Of a DNA stretch of 64,000 nucleotides, positions 54,467-64,000 are shown piece after piece; the first letter of the stretch is position 1, and every line of letters starts with the position of its first letter. A program made the position numbers and the translations under genes. This stretch comes from Algoriphagus sp. PAP.12 (GTDB lineage: Bacteria; Bacteroidota; Bacteroidia; Cytophagales; Cyclobacteriaceae), in the NCBI RefSeq assembly GCF_026652115.1, contig NZ_JAPPSQ010000019.1, positions 16,829-80,828 of the forward strand. Direction: 5' to 3'. The notes under the pieces were generated by a model, which saw only the letters and a program-made list of their open reading frames with translations, had not been told where the DNA came from and did not search any database.

Positions 54467-57400
54467 ATGTTTGAATTATTTATCAGAAGACCGATTTTAT
54501 CGACGGTCATCTCGGTTTTTATTACCCTTTTGGGAATACTGGCGCTGACCTCATTGCCAATCACACAGTTCCCAGACATCGTTCCTCCATCCGTAACAGT
54601 AACTGCAAAATACACTGGAGCGAACGCTGAAGTTTTGGCAAAAGCAGTAGCAACCCCACTAGAACGAGCGATAAACGGGGTGCCGGGTATGGAGTATATG
54701 TATTCGGTGAATACCAATGAAGGGATCACATTGATCACTATTATTTTCCAGGTAGGAACTGATCCAGATCAGGCTGCTGTAAACGTCCAAAACAGAGTCG
54801 CGACTGTAGTCGATGAATTACCAGAAGAAGTAATCCGTGCAGGTGTTATGACCGAAAAAGAGGTAAACAGTATGTTGCTTTACCTCAACCTGATCACCTC
54901 CGATCCTGCGCAGGATGAGAAGTTCGTTTACAACTTTGCTGATATCAATATTCTTCCTGAATTGAAGCGTATTGATGGAGTTGGTTTCGCTGAAATCATG
55001 GGTATGAAGGATTATGCAATGCGAGTTTGGCTGAAGCCAGATCGTTTAGCTGCCTATGATATTTCCCCTCAGGATGTGACTGATGCGATCCAAAACCAAA
55101 ATGTGGAAGCAGCTCCTGGTAAATCAGGGATCTCATCTGATCGGGATCCTCAAGCTTTGCAATATGTCTTGAAATACACCGGTAAGTTTAACCAAGAAAG
55201 TGAGTTTGAAAATATTACTTTAAAAGCCCTGCCTGATGGTTCCTTATTGAAATTGAAGGATGTTGCCGACATCGAATTTGATGCATTAGACTATAACATG
55301 ATGTCTATGACTGATGGTAGACCTTCAGCATCCATCATGCTAAAGCAAAGACCTGGCTCCAATGCAAGTGAGGTGATTGAAAACATCAAAATCAAAATGG
55401 AGGAATTGGAAGGCACATCCTTCCCTCCAGGAATGTCTTACAATGTTTCCTATGATGTCAGTCGTTTCCTAGATGCTTCGATTCATGAGGTAATCAAGAC
55501 TTTGATCGAAGCATTTATCCTCGTATTTATTGTCGTTTTCCTATTCCTTCAGGACTTTAGATCTACTTTGATTCCTGCGATTGCAGTGCCAGTTTCCTTG
55601 GTCGGAACCCTGTTTTTCATGCAGATGTTTGGCTTCTCTATCAACTTGTTGACGCTATTTGCATTGGTATTGGCGATTGGTATTGTAGTGGATAATGCAA
55701 TCGTTGTTGTGGAAGCAGTGCACGTGAAAATGCATGATCTCCACCTCAATGCTTTTGATGCAACGATCGAAGCAATGAAGGAAATCGGTGGTGCAATCGT
55801 CGCAATTACTTTGGTAATGTCTGCAGTATTTATCCCAGTAAGTTTCCTTTCTGGACCGGTTGGGATTTTCTATAGGCAGTTCTCTTTAACTCTTGCTATA
55901 GCCATTGTGATTTCAGGTATCAATGCTTTGACTTTATCACCTGCCCTGTGTGCGATGATGCTGAAGCCAATGTCCCATGATCCAAACAAGAAGAAAGGTG
56001 CCATGCAACGTTTCTTTGATGGATTCAATGCGAAATACGATGCTTTGGCAGGCAAATACACTAATATCATCTCAGGTACTGCGGGAAGAAGAGCGGTAAC
56101 TTTTGGTGCATTGTTTATCTTCTTTGCTTTGACATATGGCATGATTTCAATCGTACCTACCGGCTTTATCCCGAATGAAGACCAAGGGATGATTTATGTG
56201 AATGTCACCACACCTCCAGGAGCAACGGTAGATCGAACAACAGAAATCATGGATCAGGTTCAGGCAGCTCTTTTACCTTTGGACGAAGTAGAGACAGTTT
56301 CTACCCTAGCTGGATATTCGCTTTTGACAGAAACTGCTGGTGCTTCCTACGGAATGGGTATGATCAATTTGAAATCATGGGATCAGAGAGAAATGAGTGT
56401 CAATGAATTGATCCTTGATTACTCTGAAAGAACTGCCCATATCAAAGGAGCTGATATTCAATTCTTTGCTCCTCCCCCAGTACCTGGATTTGGTAATGCT
56501 TCTGGTTTTGAAATGAGACTTCAGGACAAGTCTGGAGGTGATTTGGACAATATGGCCTTGGTGACTGAAGAGTTTGTTCAGGCATTGAATGACAGACCAG
56601 AATTGGATGCTGTTTTCACCAACTTTGACCCAACTTTCCCTCAGTTTATGATCAGTGTGGATCATGATAAAGCGGCCAAGCTTGGAGTGTCTGTTCAAGA
56701 TGCAATGGCAACTTTGCAAAGCTACATTGGTAGTTTTTATGCCTCCAACTTCATTCGATACGGCCAAATGTATAAAGTGATGATTCAGGCTTCTCCAGAA
56801 TACAGAACATCACCAGAATCACTCTTGACCATGTTTGCCAAAAACAAGGATGGCGAGATGGTTCCTTACTCCAACTTCGTAAGTTTGGAAAGAGTCTATG
56901 GGCCTGAGCAGTTGACGAGATATAATATGTTTAGCTCGGCAATGGTTTCCGGTGAAGCAGCGGAAGGCTATTCTTCTGGGGATGCCATCAAAGCTGTAGA
57001 GGAAGTTGCTTTGCAAACCTTGCCTAGAGGGTTCTCGATTGACTGGTCCGGTATTACCAGAGAGCAAATCGCCTCTGGAAATCAGGCAGTCTATATTTTC
57101 TTGATCTGTTTAGTATTTGTGTATTTGCTTTTGGCTGCACAGTACGAGAGTTATATGCTACCTCTTTCTGTAATCCTTTCTCTTCCTGCAGGGATTTTCG
57201 GTTCCTACTTCTTCTTGAATTTAGTGGGCTTGCAAAATGATATCTACGCTCAGGTTTCCCTGGTCATGTTGATTGGTTTATTGGGTAAAAATGCCATCCT
57301 AATCATTGAGATCGCGATTCAAAACAGAAATAAAGGACTTGGCATATTGGAAAGTGCCATCAAGGGTGGTGTCGAGCGACTAAGACCTATTTTGATGACA

Positions 57401-57634
57401 TCATTCGCCTTTATCTGTGGTTTGATTCCTTTGACCATCGCTTCTGGAGCAGGTGCAATTGGTAACAGAACCATTGGTACTGCTGCAGCTGGTGGGATGT
57501 TTATCGGGACTTTGATCGGAGTATTCTTGATTCCTGGATTGTATGTGGTTTTTGAAACCATTGATACTAAAATGAAATCCAAAAAGGCACAGAGACAAAA
57601 TACAGTAAAACAAGAACCGGTACTAGAACTATGA
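54467..57634 (+). CDS. RND (HAE-1) drug efflux pump, AcrB/MexB type
   Basis: A 1055-residue proton-driven trimeric exporter with the 12-helix topology and two large periplasmic loops. Family blocks: FIRRPILSTVISV at the N-terminus, GIVVDNAIVVVEAVH in helix 4 and LLGKNAILIIEIA in helix 10. K941 equals the relay lysine (K940 in AcrB) and D409 equals D407, but the next position is N410 where AcrB has D408. Substrates are not predictable. Its stop overlaps the outer-membrane channel start by four bases. Confidence 0.95.
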   Translation: MFELFIRRPILSTVISVFITLLGILALTSLPITQFPDIVPPSVTVTAKYTGANAEVLAKAVATPLERAINGVPGMEYMYSVNTNEGITLITIIFQVGTDPDQAAVNVQNRVATVVDELPEEVIRAGVMTEKEVNSMLLYLNLITSDPAQDEKFVYNFADINILPELKRIDGVGFAEIMGMKDYAMRVWLKPDRLAAYDISPQDVTDAIQNQNVEAAPGKSGISSDRDPQALQYVLKYTGKFNQESEFENITLKALPDGSLLKLKDVADIEFDALDYNMMSMTDGRPSASIMLKQRPGSNASEVIENIKIKMEELEGTSFPPGMSYNVSYDVSRFLDASIHEVIKTLIEAFILVFIVVFLFLQDFRSTLIPAIAVPVSLVGTLFFMQMFGFSINLLTLFALVLAIGIVVDNAIVVVEAVHVKMHDLHLNAFDATIEAMKEIGGAIVAITLVMSAVFIPVSFLSGPVGIFYRQFSLTLAIAIVISGINALTLSPALCAMMLKPMSHDPNKKKGAMQRFFDGFNAKYDALAGKYTNIISGTAGRRAVTFGALFIFFALTYGMISIVPTGFIPNEDQGMIYVNVTTPPGATVDRTTEIMDQVQAALLPLDEVETVSTLAGYSLLTETAGASYGMGMINLKSWDQREMSVNELILDYSERTAHIKGADIQFFAPPPVPGFGNASGFEMRLQDKSGGDLDNMALVTEEFVQALNDRPELDAVFTNFDPTFPQFMISVDHDKAAKLGVSVQDAMATLQSYIGSFYASNFIRYGQMYKVMIQASPEYRTSPESLLTMFAKNKDGEMVPYSNFVSLERVYGPEQLTRYNMFSSAMVSGEAAEGYSSGDAIKAVEEVALQTLPRGFSIDWSGITREQIASGNQAVYIFLICLVFVYLLLAAQYESYMLPLSVILSLPAGIFGSYFFLNLVGLQNDIYAQVSLVMLIGLLGKNAILIIEIAIQNRNKGLGILESAIKGGVERLRPILMTSFAFICGLIPLTIASGAGAIGNRTIGTAAAGGMFIGTLIGVFLIPGLYVVFETIDTKMKSKKAQRQNTVKQEPVLEL

Positions 57635-59070
57635 GATCCAAGACTTTAAAAATCGCCTTGTCTTTCGTCCTTCTGGCCGGATGTAAAGTACAACAAGATT
57701 CATTACCTGAATCAAGTTTAAATTTGCCAGAAACCTATGAAACAGCAGTTTTAGATAGTGCATCAAATAGTTCCCAGATAATTTGGACTGAGTTTTTCCA
57801 AGACGAGGAGCTGAAGTCACTCATTCAGGCAGCTCTAACCAACAATCAGGACAATCAACAGACTTTATTGAAAATCAATGCTGCTAGAGCTTCCATGCTC
57901 AATGCTAAAAGAGGAATTCTTCCTGCTTTTTCACTAAATGCTGGAGCGGCAAAAAGAAAGTTTGGAGAATATACCATGGATGGAGTTGGTAATGATGATA
58001 CCAATCTTTCTGACAATGTACCTGCGGATAAAAAGATCCCGTCACCTTACAAAGATTTCTTAGTTGGAGCTGAGTTTTCTTGGGAAATTGATGTTTGGGG
58101 GAAATTAAGAAGTCGCAAAAAAGCAGCAGTAGCTAGATTGATGGCTTCTGAGGAAATGAGTCGAAATATCCAGACTTGGTTGATATCCGAAGTTGCATCT
58201 AATTACTATCACCTTTTGGCATTGGATCAGGAAATCGAAGTATTGGAAGAAAACATCAGCCTTCAGGAATTGGCTCTGCAATTGATTACCGAACTCAAAG
58301 AAGGTGGAAAAGCCAATCAGTTGGCGATTGATCAATTTGAAGCTTTGGTGCTGAATACAAAAGCTCAATTACAGGCCAAAAACAGGGAGTTGAAAAGTGC
58401 TGAATACGATTTAGCAAGACTAGTAGGTTCCTTGGATTTCTCTCTGCAGAGAATGGATCTGGATGAAGCAATTACCATTCAGAATGAATTGGAAACTGGA
58501 CTTCCTTCTGAATTGATTCAAAACCGACCTGATTTGAAGGAAGCAGAAATGCAACTGGAAGCAAGTAAAGCTGATGTTCATGCCGCTAAAGCTGCCTTCT
58601 ACCCTTCTTTCAACTTGTTTGGAATGGCAGGGTTCAATGCATTTGATTTCAGCAAACTCTTCTTGAGTCCTGGTTCAGGAATCTATCAGTTTGGTGCTGG
58701 ATTGACAGCTCCAATTTTCAACAGAAGAGAAATCAGATCTCTTTATGAAGTTGCAAAAACTGATCAGCAAATTGCTCTATTGGAATACGAGAAGAAGACC
58801 TTGAATGCTTATTTAGAAGTGCTGGATTTGATCAATCAAATGGACACCTACGATCAGCAGCTAAAGATGAAGCAATATGAGGTTTCAGTTCTTGAAAGAG
58901 CAATTGAGCACTCCAATACCCTCTTCTCGGTAGGTTATGCAAACTATCTCGAGGTAATCAATGCCCAAAGCAGAACCTTGGAATCCGCGATTGAATTAGC
59001 GGATTTGAAGGCCTCTCGACTTCAAGCCAATGTAAGACTATATAAAGCCCTTGGCGGTGGTTGGAACTAA
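57631..59070 (+). CDS. TolC/NodT-type outer-membrane efflux lipoprotein
   Basis: A 479-residue outer-membrane factor with a lipobox (ALSFVLLAGC). Two OEP repeats form the alpha-barrel: the first half up to about 270 has FQDEELKSLIQAALTNNQDN, the second includes IQNRPDLKEAEMQLEASKAD and RLQANVRLYKALGGGWN, the usual C-terminal signature. It is the exit duct for the pump encoded just upstream. Confidence 0.93.
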   Translation: MRSKTLKIALSFVLLAGCKVQQDSLPESSLNLPETYETAVLDSASNSSQIIWTEFFQDEELKSLIQAALTNNQDNQQTLLKINAARASMLNAKRGILPAFSLNAGAAKRKFGEYTMDGVGNDDTNLSDNVPADKKIPSPYKDFLVGAEFSWEIDVWGKLRSRKKAAVARLMASEEMSRNIQTWLISEVASNYYHLLALDQEIEVLEENISLQELALQLITELKEGGKANQLAIDQFEALVLNTKAQLQAKNRELKSAEYDLARLVGSLDFSLQRMDLDEAITIQNELETGLPSELIQNRPDLKEAEMQLEASKADVHAAKAAFYPSFNLFGMAGFNAFDFSKLFLSPGSGIYQFGAGLTAPIFNRREIRSLYEVAKTDQQIALLEYEKKTLNAYLEVLDLINQMDTYDQQLKMKQYEVSVLERAIEHSNTLFSVGYANYLEVINAQSRTLESAIELADLKASRLQANVRLYKALGGGWN

Positions 59071-59100
59071 AAAAAGACCAATTAGAAAACCAATAAATTG

Positions 59101-59132
59101 AAAGGGATGCTGATACAGTATCCCTTTTTCTA
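59101..59132 (+). terminator. terminator of the efflux operon
   Basis: Stem aaagggat / atcccttt around a short loop, followed by a T tract, about 30 bases after the stop at 59070. Confidence 0.8.
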
Positions 59133-59264
59133 TTCATATAAAAATGAATGCAATCATCCCCAAATAATTTCCCAGTCTAGTGAAATGGAGTAATTTGTTG
59201 ATTGAATTCCAGAGGTCGAAAATTTAATGCATTGCTAAGAAACAAACACTATTATTCCTTAATC

Positions 59265-60923
59265 ATGAAGAAAATATACCCCATAGTTGGCTTATTTACT
59301 CTCATTTGGGCCACGGACTCCTGTAAAACCAAGGAGTCTACATTTAGCGATAAGGATATCAAAAGAAGTGAAAAGTTAATTGGGTTAGAGTTTTCTAAGG
59401 AGAACATTAAAACCATGCATGGGTATCTGGAAAGGAATAAAAGTGGATACGATAGTTTGAGATCCTATGAAACTTCCAATGAGACATTTCCAGCAGTTAC
59501 TTTTGACCCCCATCCTCTCGGATTTACTTTTCCAGAAAAAGGTCCAAGTCCAGTTTTTGAAATACCTGGAGATGTAGAATTGCCAGAAAACCTTCAAGAT
59601 TTGGCATTCTATCCAATTCCCAAATTGGCTTCATTGATCAAAAATCAAAAGATTAGCTCAGAGGATTTAACCCAACTTTTTATTGAAAGAATCAAGAAAT
59701 ACGATGCACAATTGGAAGCAGTAATTACTCTGACTGAAGACCTGGCAATGGCTCAAGCCAAGAAAGCCGATCAGGAAATCGCATCTGGAAATTATAGAGG
59801 AATCCTTCATGGCATTCCCTATGGAGTGAAAGATTTGATGGCAGTGGAAGGCTATCCAACGACATGGGGAGCAGAACCCTACAAAGATCAGATGATTGAT
59901 TACACTTCCACGGTAGTTAAAAAACTGGAGGCTCAAGGTGCTGTTTTGGTTGCAAAATTAGTTTCAGGATCCTTGGCTAGAGGTGATGTTTGGTTTGGTG
60001 GTAAGACTAAAAACCCATGGGATTTGACGCAGGGAGCAAGTGGCTCATCTGCAGGTTCAGGTTCAGCTACATCAGCTGGTTTAGTTCCATTTGCTTTGGG
60101 CACAGAAACCTTAGGGTCCATCACGGCTCCGGCTACCAGAAATGGTGTAACGGGCTTAAGACCAACCTACGGAAGAGTCAGCAGGTATGGCGTCATGGCT
60201 TTGAGCTGGTCTATGGACAAGGTGGGACCATTAGCGAGAAATGCCGAAGATTGTGCTATCGTTTTTGAAGCTATATATGGGAAAGATTGGCAAGATCCAT
60301 CCACCAATGAAGTGGGCTTTAGTATGCAAAAGAAAAATGTGAAAGACTTTAAAGTAGCTTACCTCAAAAAGGACATTGATTCAGACACAACTGAATATGG
60401 AGATAATACCAGAGCCGCATTAAAAGTTTATCAAGATTTGGGAGTTCAAATGGACTCTATTGAATTGCCTACAAACTATCCTTATTCCGTATTTGACATC
60501 ATTTTAAGAGCAGAAGCAGGCACATTCTTCGATGACTTAGTGAGATCTGGTGAAGTTGATACTATGGTTGAGCAGCATGGAGGATCGAGAGCTAATTCAT
60601 TAAGACAATCTCGATTTATTCCAGCAGTGGAATACCTTCAAGCCAATCGTCAACGAAGACAAATGATTGAAGAAACCAACAAGTTGTTTCAGCAATACGA
60701 TGTGATTATTGCTCCATCCAACCGAGGACGTCAGTTGTTCTTGACCAATTTGACAGGACATCCAGTAGTTTCGGTTCCCAATGGGTTTGACAAGGATGGT
60801 AGACCTACCAGTATTACATTGATTGGAAATTTGTATGATGAAGGTTCAATTATTGCTTTTGCGAAAGTCTACCAGGAATTGACAGATTTTGATGAAAAGC
60901 ATCCACCAAAATTTGTGGACTGA
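59265..60923 (+). CDS. exported amidase-signature enzyme
   Basis: A 552-residue amidase starting MKKIYPIVGLFTLIWATDSC, with a probable lipobox (TDSC). The frame from 59202 has no signal. The amidase catalytic set is present: lysine in GIPYGVKDLM, cis-serine in QGASGSSAGSGS and nucleophile serine in TETLGSITAPA. It hydrolyses carboxamides or N-acyl compounds in the periplasm. It ends directly against the convergent cyclase gene (stops at 60923 and 60924). Confidence 0.88.
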   Translation: MKKIYPIVGLFTLIWATDSCKTKESTFSDKDIKRSEKLIGLEFSKENIKTMHGYLERNKSGYDSLRSYETSNETFPAVTFDPHPLGFTFPEKGPSPVFEIPGDVELPENLQDLAFYPIPKLASLIKNQKISSEDLTQLFIERIKKYDAQLEAVITLTEDLAMAQAKKADQEIASGNYRGILHGIPYGVKDLMAVEGYPTTWGAEPYKDQMIDYTSTVVKKLEAQGAVLVAKLVSGSLARGDVWFGGKTKNPWDLTQGASGSSAGSGSATSAGLVPFALGTETLGSITAPATRNGVTGLRPTYGRVSRYGVMALSWSMDKVGPLARNAEDCAIVFEAIYGKDWQDPSTNEVGFSMQKKNVKDFKVAYLKKDIDSDTTEYGDNTRAALKVYQDLGVQMDSIELPTNYPYSVFDIILRAEAGTFFDDLVRSGEVDTMVEQHGGSRANSLRQSRFIPAVEYLQANRQRRQMIEETNKLFQQYDVIIAPSNRGRQLFLTNLTGHPVVSVPNGFDKDGRPTSITLIGNLYDEGSIIAFAKVYQELTDFDEKHPPKFVD

Positions 60924-61616
60924 TCATTCAAAAACTGCTACAGCTCGAACCGGAGAGCCCGTACCTCCTCTTATTTTCAATGGAAGCCCTATGAATCTAA
61001 ACCTACCCCTACCGAGCAATTGGTCTAGGTTGATCAGGTTTTCATAATGGGTAAAATTGTATTTGCCACAGATTTCATGAACCTGGCGGTTAGAAACACC
61101 ACTGACGCCGGGGTTCATGGTTTCCACCCCAAACGCAGCAATTTCCATTTGCCCGAGCCATTCTGCTGCCTCAGCATCAATTCCTGGACCATTTGACCAG
61201 TTTTCTGTCTGGAAATGCTTTTTGTAATGATCTGTACAAATCAATAAAGTGTCTCCCTTATTCAAACTTTCACCCGTTGATTGAATGGTAGATCTCAATT
61301 CATCTTTCGTAATCAATTGTTGAAGATCTTTTCTTCTAAAATCAACACAGAAACCTGAAGTATAAAACATGGTTAAAGGCATTTTATCGATAGAGTGCCC
61401 AACATACTCCTTCGCCATATGATTTCTAGCATCCACATGAGTTCCTGTATGTTCTCCCAATTCCAATCGATGGACACTAGGTGTTGGGTTTTCAGGATTT
61501 TCGATTCCTTCCCAATCTTCATGGCTGACATGAATTTCCATTTTTACTTGAGGAAGAGATTTAAAAACAGGCATCCCTTCAAAAATCTCCTGACTTAGAT
61601 CAATGATTTCAGGCAT
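60924..61616 (-). CDS. cyclase family protein (kynurenine formamidase-like)
   Basis: A 230-residue metal-dependent hydrolase with the HxGTHxDxxxH signature (GEHTGTHVDARNHM near residue 55), plus the GPGIDAEAAEWLGQ and GVETMNPG blocks. The family covers arylformamidases, cyclic-imide and lactone hydrolases. No signal peptide. It is two bases downstream of the exported tandem-pair gene in the same direction. Confidence 0.85.
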   Translation of the reverse strand: MPEIIDLSQEIFEGMPVFKSLPQVKMEIHVSHEDWEGIENPENPTPSVHRLELGEHTGTHVDARNHMAKEYVGHSIDKMPLTMFYTSGFCVDFRRKDLQQLITKDELRSTIQSTGESLNKGDTLLICTDHYKKHFQTENWSNGPGIDAEAAEWLGQMEIAAFGVETMNPGVSGVSNRQVHEICGKYNFTHYENLINLDQLLGRGRFRFIGLPLKIRGGTGSPVRAVAVFE

Positions 61617-61618
61617 TG

Positions 61619-62128
61619 CTAATCAATTTTTCCATAATAAAACAAATCCAAATGATGAGCTTGATTTAAAGGAGCTAGCGGAAAGCCTTGCAAATCAATA
61701 TTATAATAGGTCAACGATTCATCAGGATTGCTCGAAAATGTAACTTGCCTATTTGGTAATAATGTAGTGTATATTTTTTGCCCATCTTTGTCGAATAGGC
61801 TCAACTCCCAACTCCAAAGGTCTTCTTTATTGTCAGACTCTACGGTTTCAAGTTTCTTCGTGACCACCACTTCCAAGTGAAAAGATTCATAGCCCAAGGC
61901 AAGGCCATAGGCATTATCATAAAAAGGTGAAGTGCCCATATTTTCTATTTTTTCAGCTCGTTTAATAATAAACTGCTCAACTATTTCCTTATCCTGTCCA
62001 TAAGATGTCATGGTAAAACCTGTTTCTATAGCACCAAGTTTTTCACTGAGATTTTGAGCAAGGGCGTTTGAAAAATAAATGTAATTGCTACTTAGGATAA
62101 TAATAATTGCAGTAAGTTTTTTGAGCAT
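61619..62128 (-). CDS. exported unknown protein, tandem paralogue B
   Basis: A 169-residue exported protein (MLKKLTAIIIILSSNYIYFS, signal cleavage around LAQ). The mature part is a beta-rich domain of about 145 residues: ALGYESFHLEVVVTKKLETVES and TFSSNPDESLTYYNIDL. It is homologous to the gene at 62265. No family is known to me; the fold suggests a small lipocalin- or FHA-like sandwich. Confidence 0.62.
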   Translation of the reverse strand: MLKKLTAIIIILSSNYIYFSNALAQNLSEKLGAIETGFTMTSYGQDKEIVEQFIIKRAEKIENMGTSPFYDNAYGLALGYESFHLEVVVTKKLETVESDNKEDLWSWELSLFDKDGQKIYTTLLPNRQVTFSSNPDESLTYYNIDLQGFPLAPLNQAHHLDLFYYGKID

Positions 62129-62264
62129 ACTAAAGTTTTATCTATTCCTACGGTAACAAGGAATGAGGGTTAAATAATTTATATAAAGACTTTATTGGAA
62201 AAAAACCAATGGCTTTAATCCTTTTCCTTTTTGGATATAAACCTTAAAAGGTCCGCATCACTGT

Positions 62265-62753
62265 CTACTCTTTCCTGAGATGTTTGATATCGATACTACT
62301 GGTTCTATTGAAAATAACAATTGGAACATCAGTCAAATCAATGCTGTAAAAACTCATTGAATTGTCTGGATTACTCAGGTATTTCACCTGATCTTCAGGA
62401 ATATGAATTATTGAAAGTACTTCTCCCTTTTTTTTATAAAATATGAGTTCCCAGTGATTTCTAGTTTTTTTTTCTTCTGAAACCACAGATTCAAACTTCT
62501 TGTCAACTGTTAATTCCAAATGAAAAGATTCATATCCTAGCCCCGCTCCATTATCATGAGTAAGAAACAAGGTTCTATTTCCTCTCTTGAGTATAATTTG
62601 ATCATGAATAATTCTTTCCTTCCCATTAGAAGTGAAGTCAAAAAAAGTTGTCATTGCCCCTATACCATCACTGAACTTCTGAGCTAAAACAGCAGGAACA
62701 AAAATGTAATTACTGGCAAGGATAAAAATGATGGCCGTTAGTTTTTTTAGCAT
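62265..62753 (-). CDS. exported unknown protein, tandem paralogue A
   Basis: A 162-residue exported protein whose signal (MLKKLTAIIFILASNYIFVP) is nearly the same as in the next gene, and whose core GLGYESFHLELTVDKKFESV and KYLSNPDNSMSFYSIDL aligns over the whole length. This is a clear tandem duplication with diverged mature parts (about 35-40 percent by eye). The function is unknown. Confidence 0.62.
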   Translation of the reverse strand: MLKKLTAIIFILASNYIFVPAVLAQKFSDGIGAMTTFFDFTSNGKERIIHDQIILKRGNRTLFLTHDNGAGLGYESFHLELTVDKKFESVVSEEKKTRNHWELIFYKKKGEVLSIIHIPEDQVKYLSNPDNSMSFYSIDLTDVPIVIFNRTSSIDIKHLRKE

Positions 62754-62943
62754 GTGAAATAGTTTTTATATACCAACAGATTATCAAAAGAGGGGTTTGT
62801 CCAATTCCAGAATTTGATAAAAAATCATCTATAAAATGATTCTCAAACATATACTACTATCATAAGAATTAGATAATTGTATTTCTCTTATAGAAAGTGG
62901 ACTTTTAGGTCAAAAAATACCTGAGAAAACTCAGAAATTATAT

Positions 62944-63828
62944 TTATTCATTTTTTAGAAACTTAAGTGCATAGCCTTTCATCTGATATTCATTTAAAAT
63001 AGGTTGTGCAGAAAAGGCAAATTGAACTTCCGAAACAAAGTCTGATCTAGAATGCCTTGAATTTGATTGACCACAAAGGAAAAATTGTACTCCTGCCACA
63101 CTTAATTCTTGTATGTATTCAATGTTCATATTATGGTGAGCGTATTTTCTAAAATAAGCCTCCTCCGTTAAAAATGCGTAGATCGCGTTACCATGTACTG
63201 CAACTACTATATTCAGTTTGTCTGAAGGAATACCTGATCCCACATGTAGATTGTAAATCCTTCCTATTTCCATTAAACCAAGATTCGGTGGAAAGGGATC
63301 AAAATTATCCGTTTTCTCACCTCTGACTCTTTGTGTTGTATAAGAAGTCATATCAAAAACTATCTTATACTCTATTGTAGTATCAGGGATGTATTCAACC
63401 TCTTCGATAGTATATACATTAGAGCCAAATAATGTGATCTCTGGATAATAACTAGGTCTAGAATTCATTAAAATATCCATTCGATTTACACACAACTCTG
63501 ATATATTTATGAGGATTTCTGGATACTCGCTTTCCCAATGATTGGTAGCTTTCATGAATTCATCACGATCTTTTGCAAATATCACCATACCCAGTTCTAC
63601 AGAATCTTTGCTTTCCATGGGCATTGCCGCCAATTCGTAATTGTATAAATCTCCATTCTCCTTTAAGGATTGAAGGCTTGAAGAAATAAGCTCCATAGAT
63701 TTATCCCAATAATCAGGATTATCCACTTTTTTCGCACAATTACAAGTTGTAAGGTATTGTAAATATTGGCCATTAGACTCTATAGAACCTACAAATAAGA
63801 ATAAGAAAACTAAAGAATATCGTATCAT
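62944..63828 (-). CDS. exported DsrE-like protein
   Basis: A 294-residue exported protein (signal peptide ending SNGQ). After an N-terminal region with a CNCAKK motif (residue about 29) that may be a metal or disulfide site, the C-terminal half is a DsrE/F-like domain: NIVVAVHGNAIYAFLTEEAY, then ELSVAGVQFFLCGQSNSR with the CGQ cysteine, and YQMKGYALKFL. DsrE domains handle sulfur relay or small thiol ligands; exported versions are common in Bacteroidota and of unknown use. Confidence 0.72.
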   Translation of the reverse strand: MIRYSLVFLFLFVGSIESNGQYLQYLTTCNCAKKVDNPDYWDKSMELISSSLQSLKENGDLYNYELAAMPMESKDSVELGMVIFAKDRDEFMKATNHWESEYPEILINISELCVNRMDILMNSRPSYYPEITLFGSNVYTIEEVEYIPDTTIEYKIVFDMTSYTTQRVRGEKTDNFDPFPPNLGLMEIGRIYNLHVGSGIPSDKLNIVVAVHGNAIYAFLTEEAYFRKYAHHNMNIEYIQELSVAGVQFFLCGQSNSRHSRSDFVSEVQFAFSAQPILNEYQMKGYALKFLKNE

Positions 63829-63950
63829 AAAAATGGATTGAAAGTAAAAAGATTACCTTCAATTTAAACCATAAAAACCTATTTTTCAAGCAGATACAAT
63901 AGTTGAACTAAATCAAGGATCAAACTTATAGATATATTCGTTTTATATTG

Positions 63951-63990
63951 AAAAAAAAAGACCTGCAAAATCTACTTGCAGGTCTTTTCA
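63951..63990. terminator. terminator of a gene beyond the right edge
   Basis: Stem aaagacctgca / tgcaggtcttt with a nine-base loop, an A tract before it and a T tract after it. The gene it serves lies outside the window. Confidence 0.75.
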
Positions 63991-64000
63991 ATTTTTTTTG

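Noticed and set aside
1..64000. CRISPR arrays, tRNA, rRNA, transposases, prophage
   Set aside because: No regularly spaced repeat arrays, no cloverleaf or rRNA sequence recognised, and no transposase or phage structural gene.

Overview
The window looks like chromosome of a Bacteroidota bacterium, most likely order Cytophagales near Algoriphagus/Cyclobacteriaceae. This rests on low G+C DNA, weak Shine-Dalgarno sites, many short SPII lipoproteins, DUF4920, DUF3253, YaiO and carboxypeptidase-regulatory-like proteins, exported amidohydrolases and an NodT-type RND operon. The genus is inference. No rRNA, tRNA, CRISPR array, transposase or prophage block was seen. Genes are dense, on both strands, in short operons.

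Layout. 1-5.8 kb: a BCCT transporter cut by the left edge, DUF983 and DUF4920 proteins, a HAD phosphatase/3-phosphoglycerate dehydrogenase fusion, a DinB-fold protein and an endolysin-like muramidase. 5.9-16.9 kb: a DEAD-box helicase, an exported gamma-glutamyltransferase and M20 hydrolase, a large uncharacterised nucleosidase-like protein, MsrA with a DUF3253 partner, and a methyltransferase. 17-24.8 kb: an LtaS-like phosphotransferase convergent with a five-gene operon (receiver, HEAT-repeat membrane protein, processive GT2 synthase, YaiO-type barrel, membrane-anchored unknown). I read that operon as an unusual synthase-dependent exopolysaccharide system. 25-32.8 kb: three exported amidohydrolase paralogues in a row, only the middle one with metal ligands, then an NlpC/P60 lipoprotein overlapping a PSMA-like M28 peptidase.

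33-45 kb: a subtilase lipoprotein, a WYL regulator, an Omp85-type barrel, a GT39-like membrane protein, and smc. Smc is visibly richer in G+C than its surroundings and is followed by a decayed copy of its own 3' end. 45-52.3 kb: DUF3892, GNAT, an orphan lipoprotein/helical pair, an aldose-epimerase-like protein, a dodecin lacking the usual flavin residues, and a compact lipid-A-type glycosylation pair in which two LAB_N domains are fused to an ArnT-like transferase. 52.8-64 kb: a tripartite RND efflux operon preceded by a small exported protein, an amidase convergent with a cyclase-family hydrolase, a tandem pair of exported unknown proteins, and an exported DsrE-like protein.

Functional themes are envelope building and remodelling, exported peptide and amide hydrolysis, and efflux. 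The best candidates for undescribed biology are the receiver/HEAT/GT2/YaiO operon, the amidohydrolase trio, the LAB_N-LAB_N-ArnT fusion and the orphan pair at 46.5-47.7 kb.
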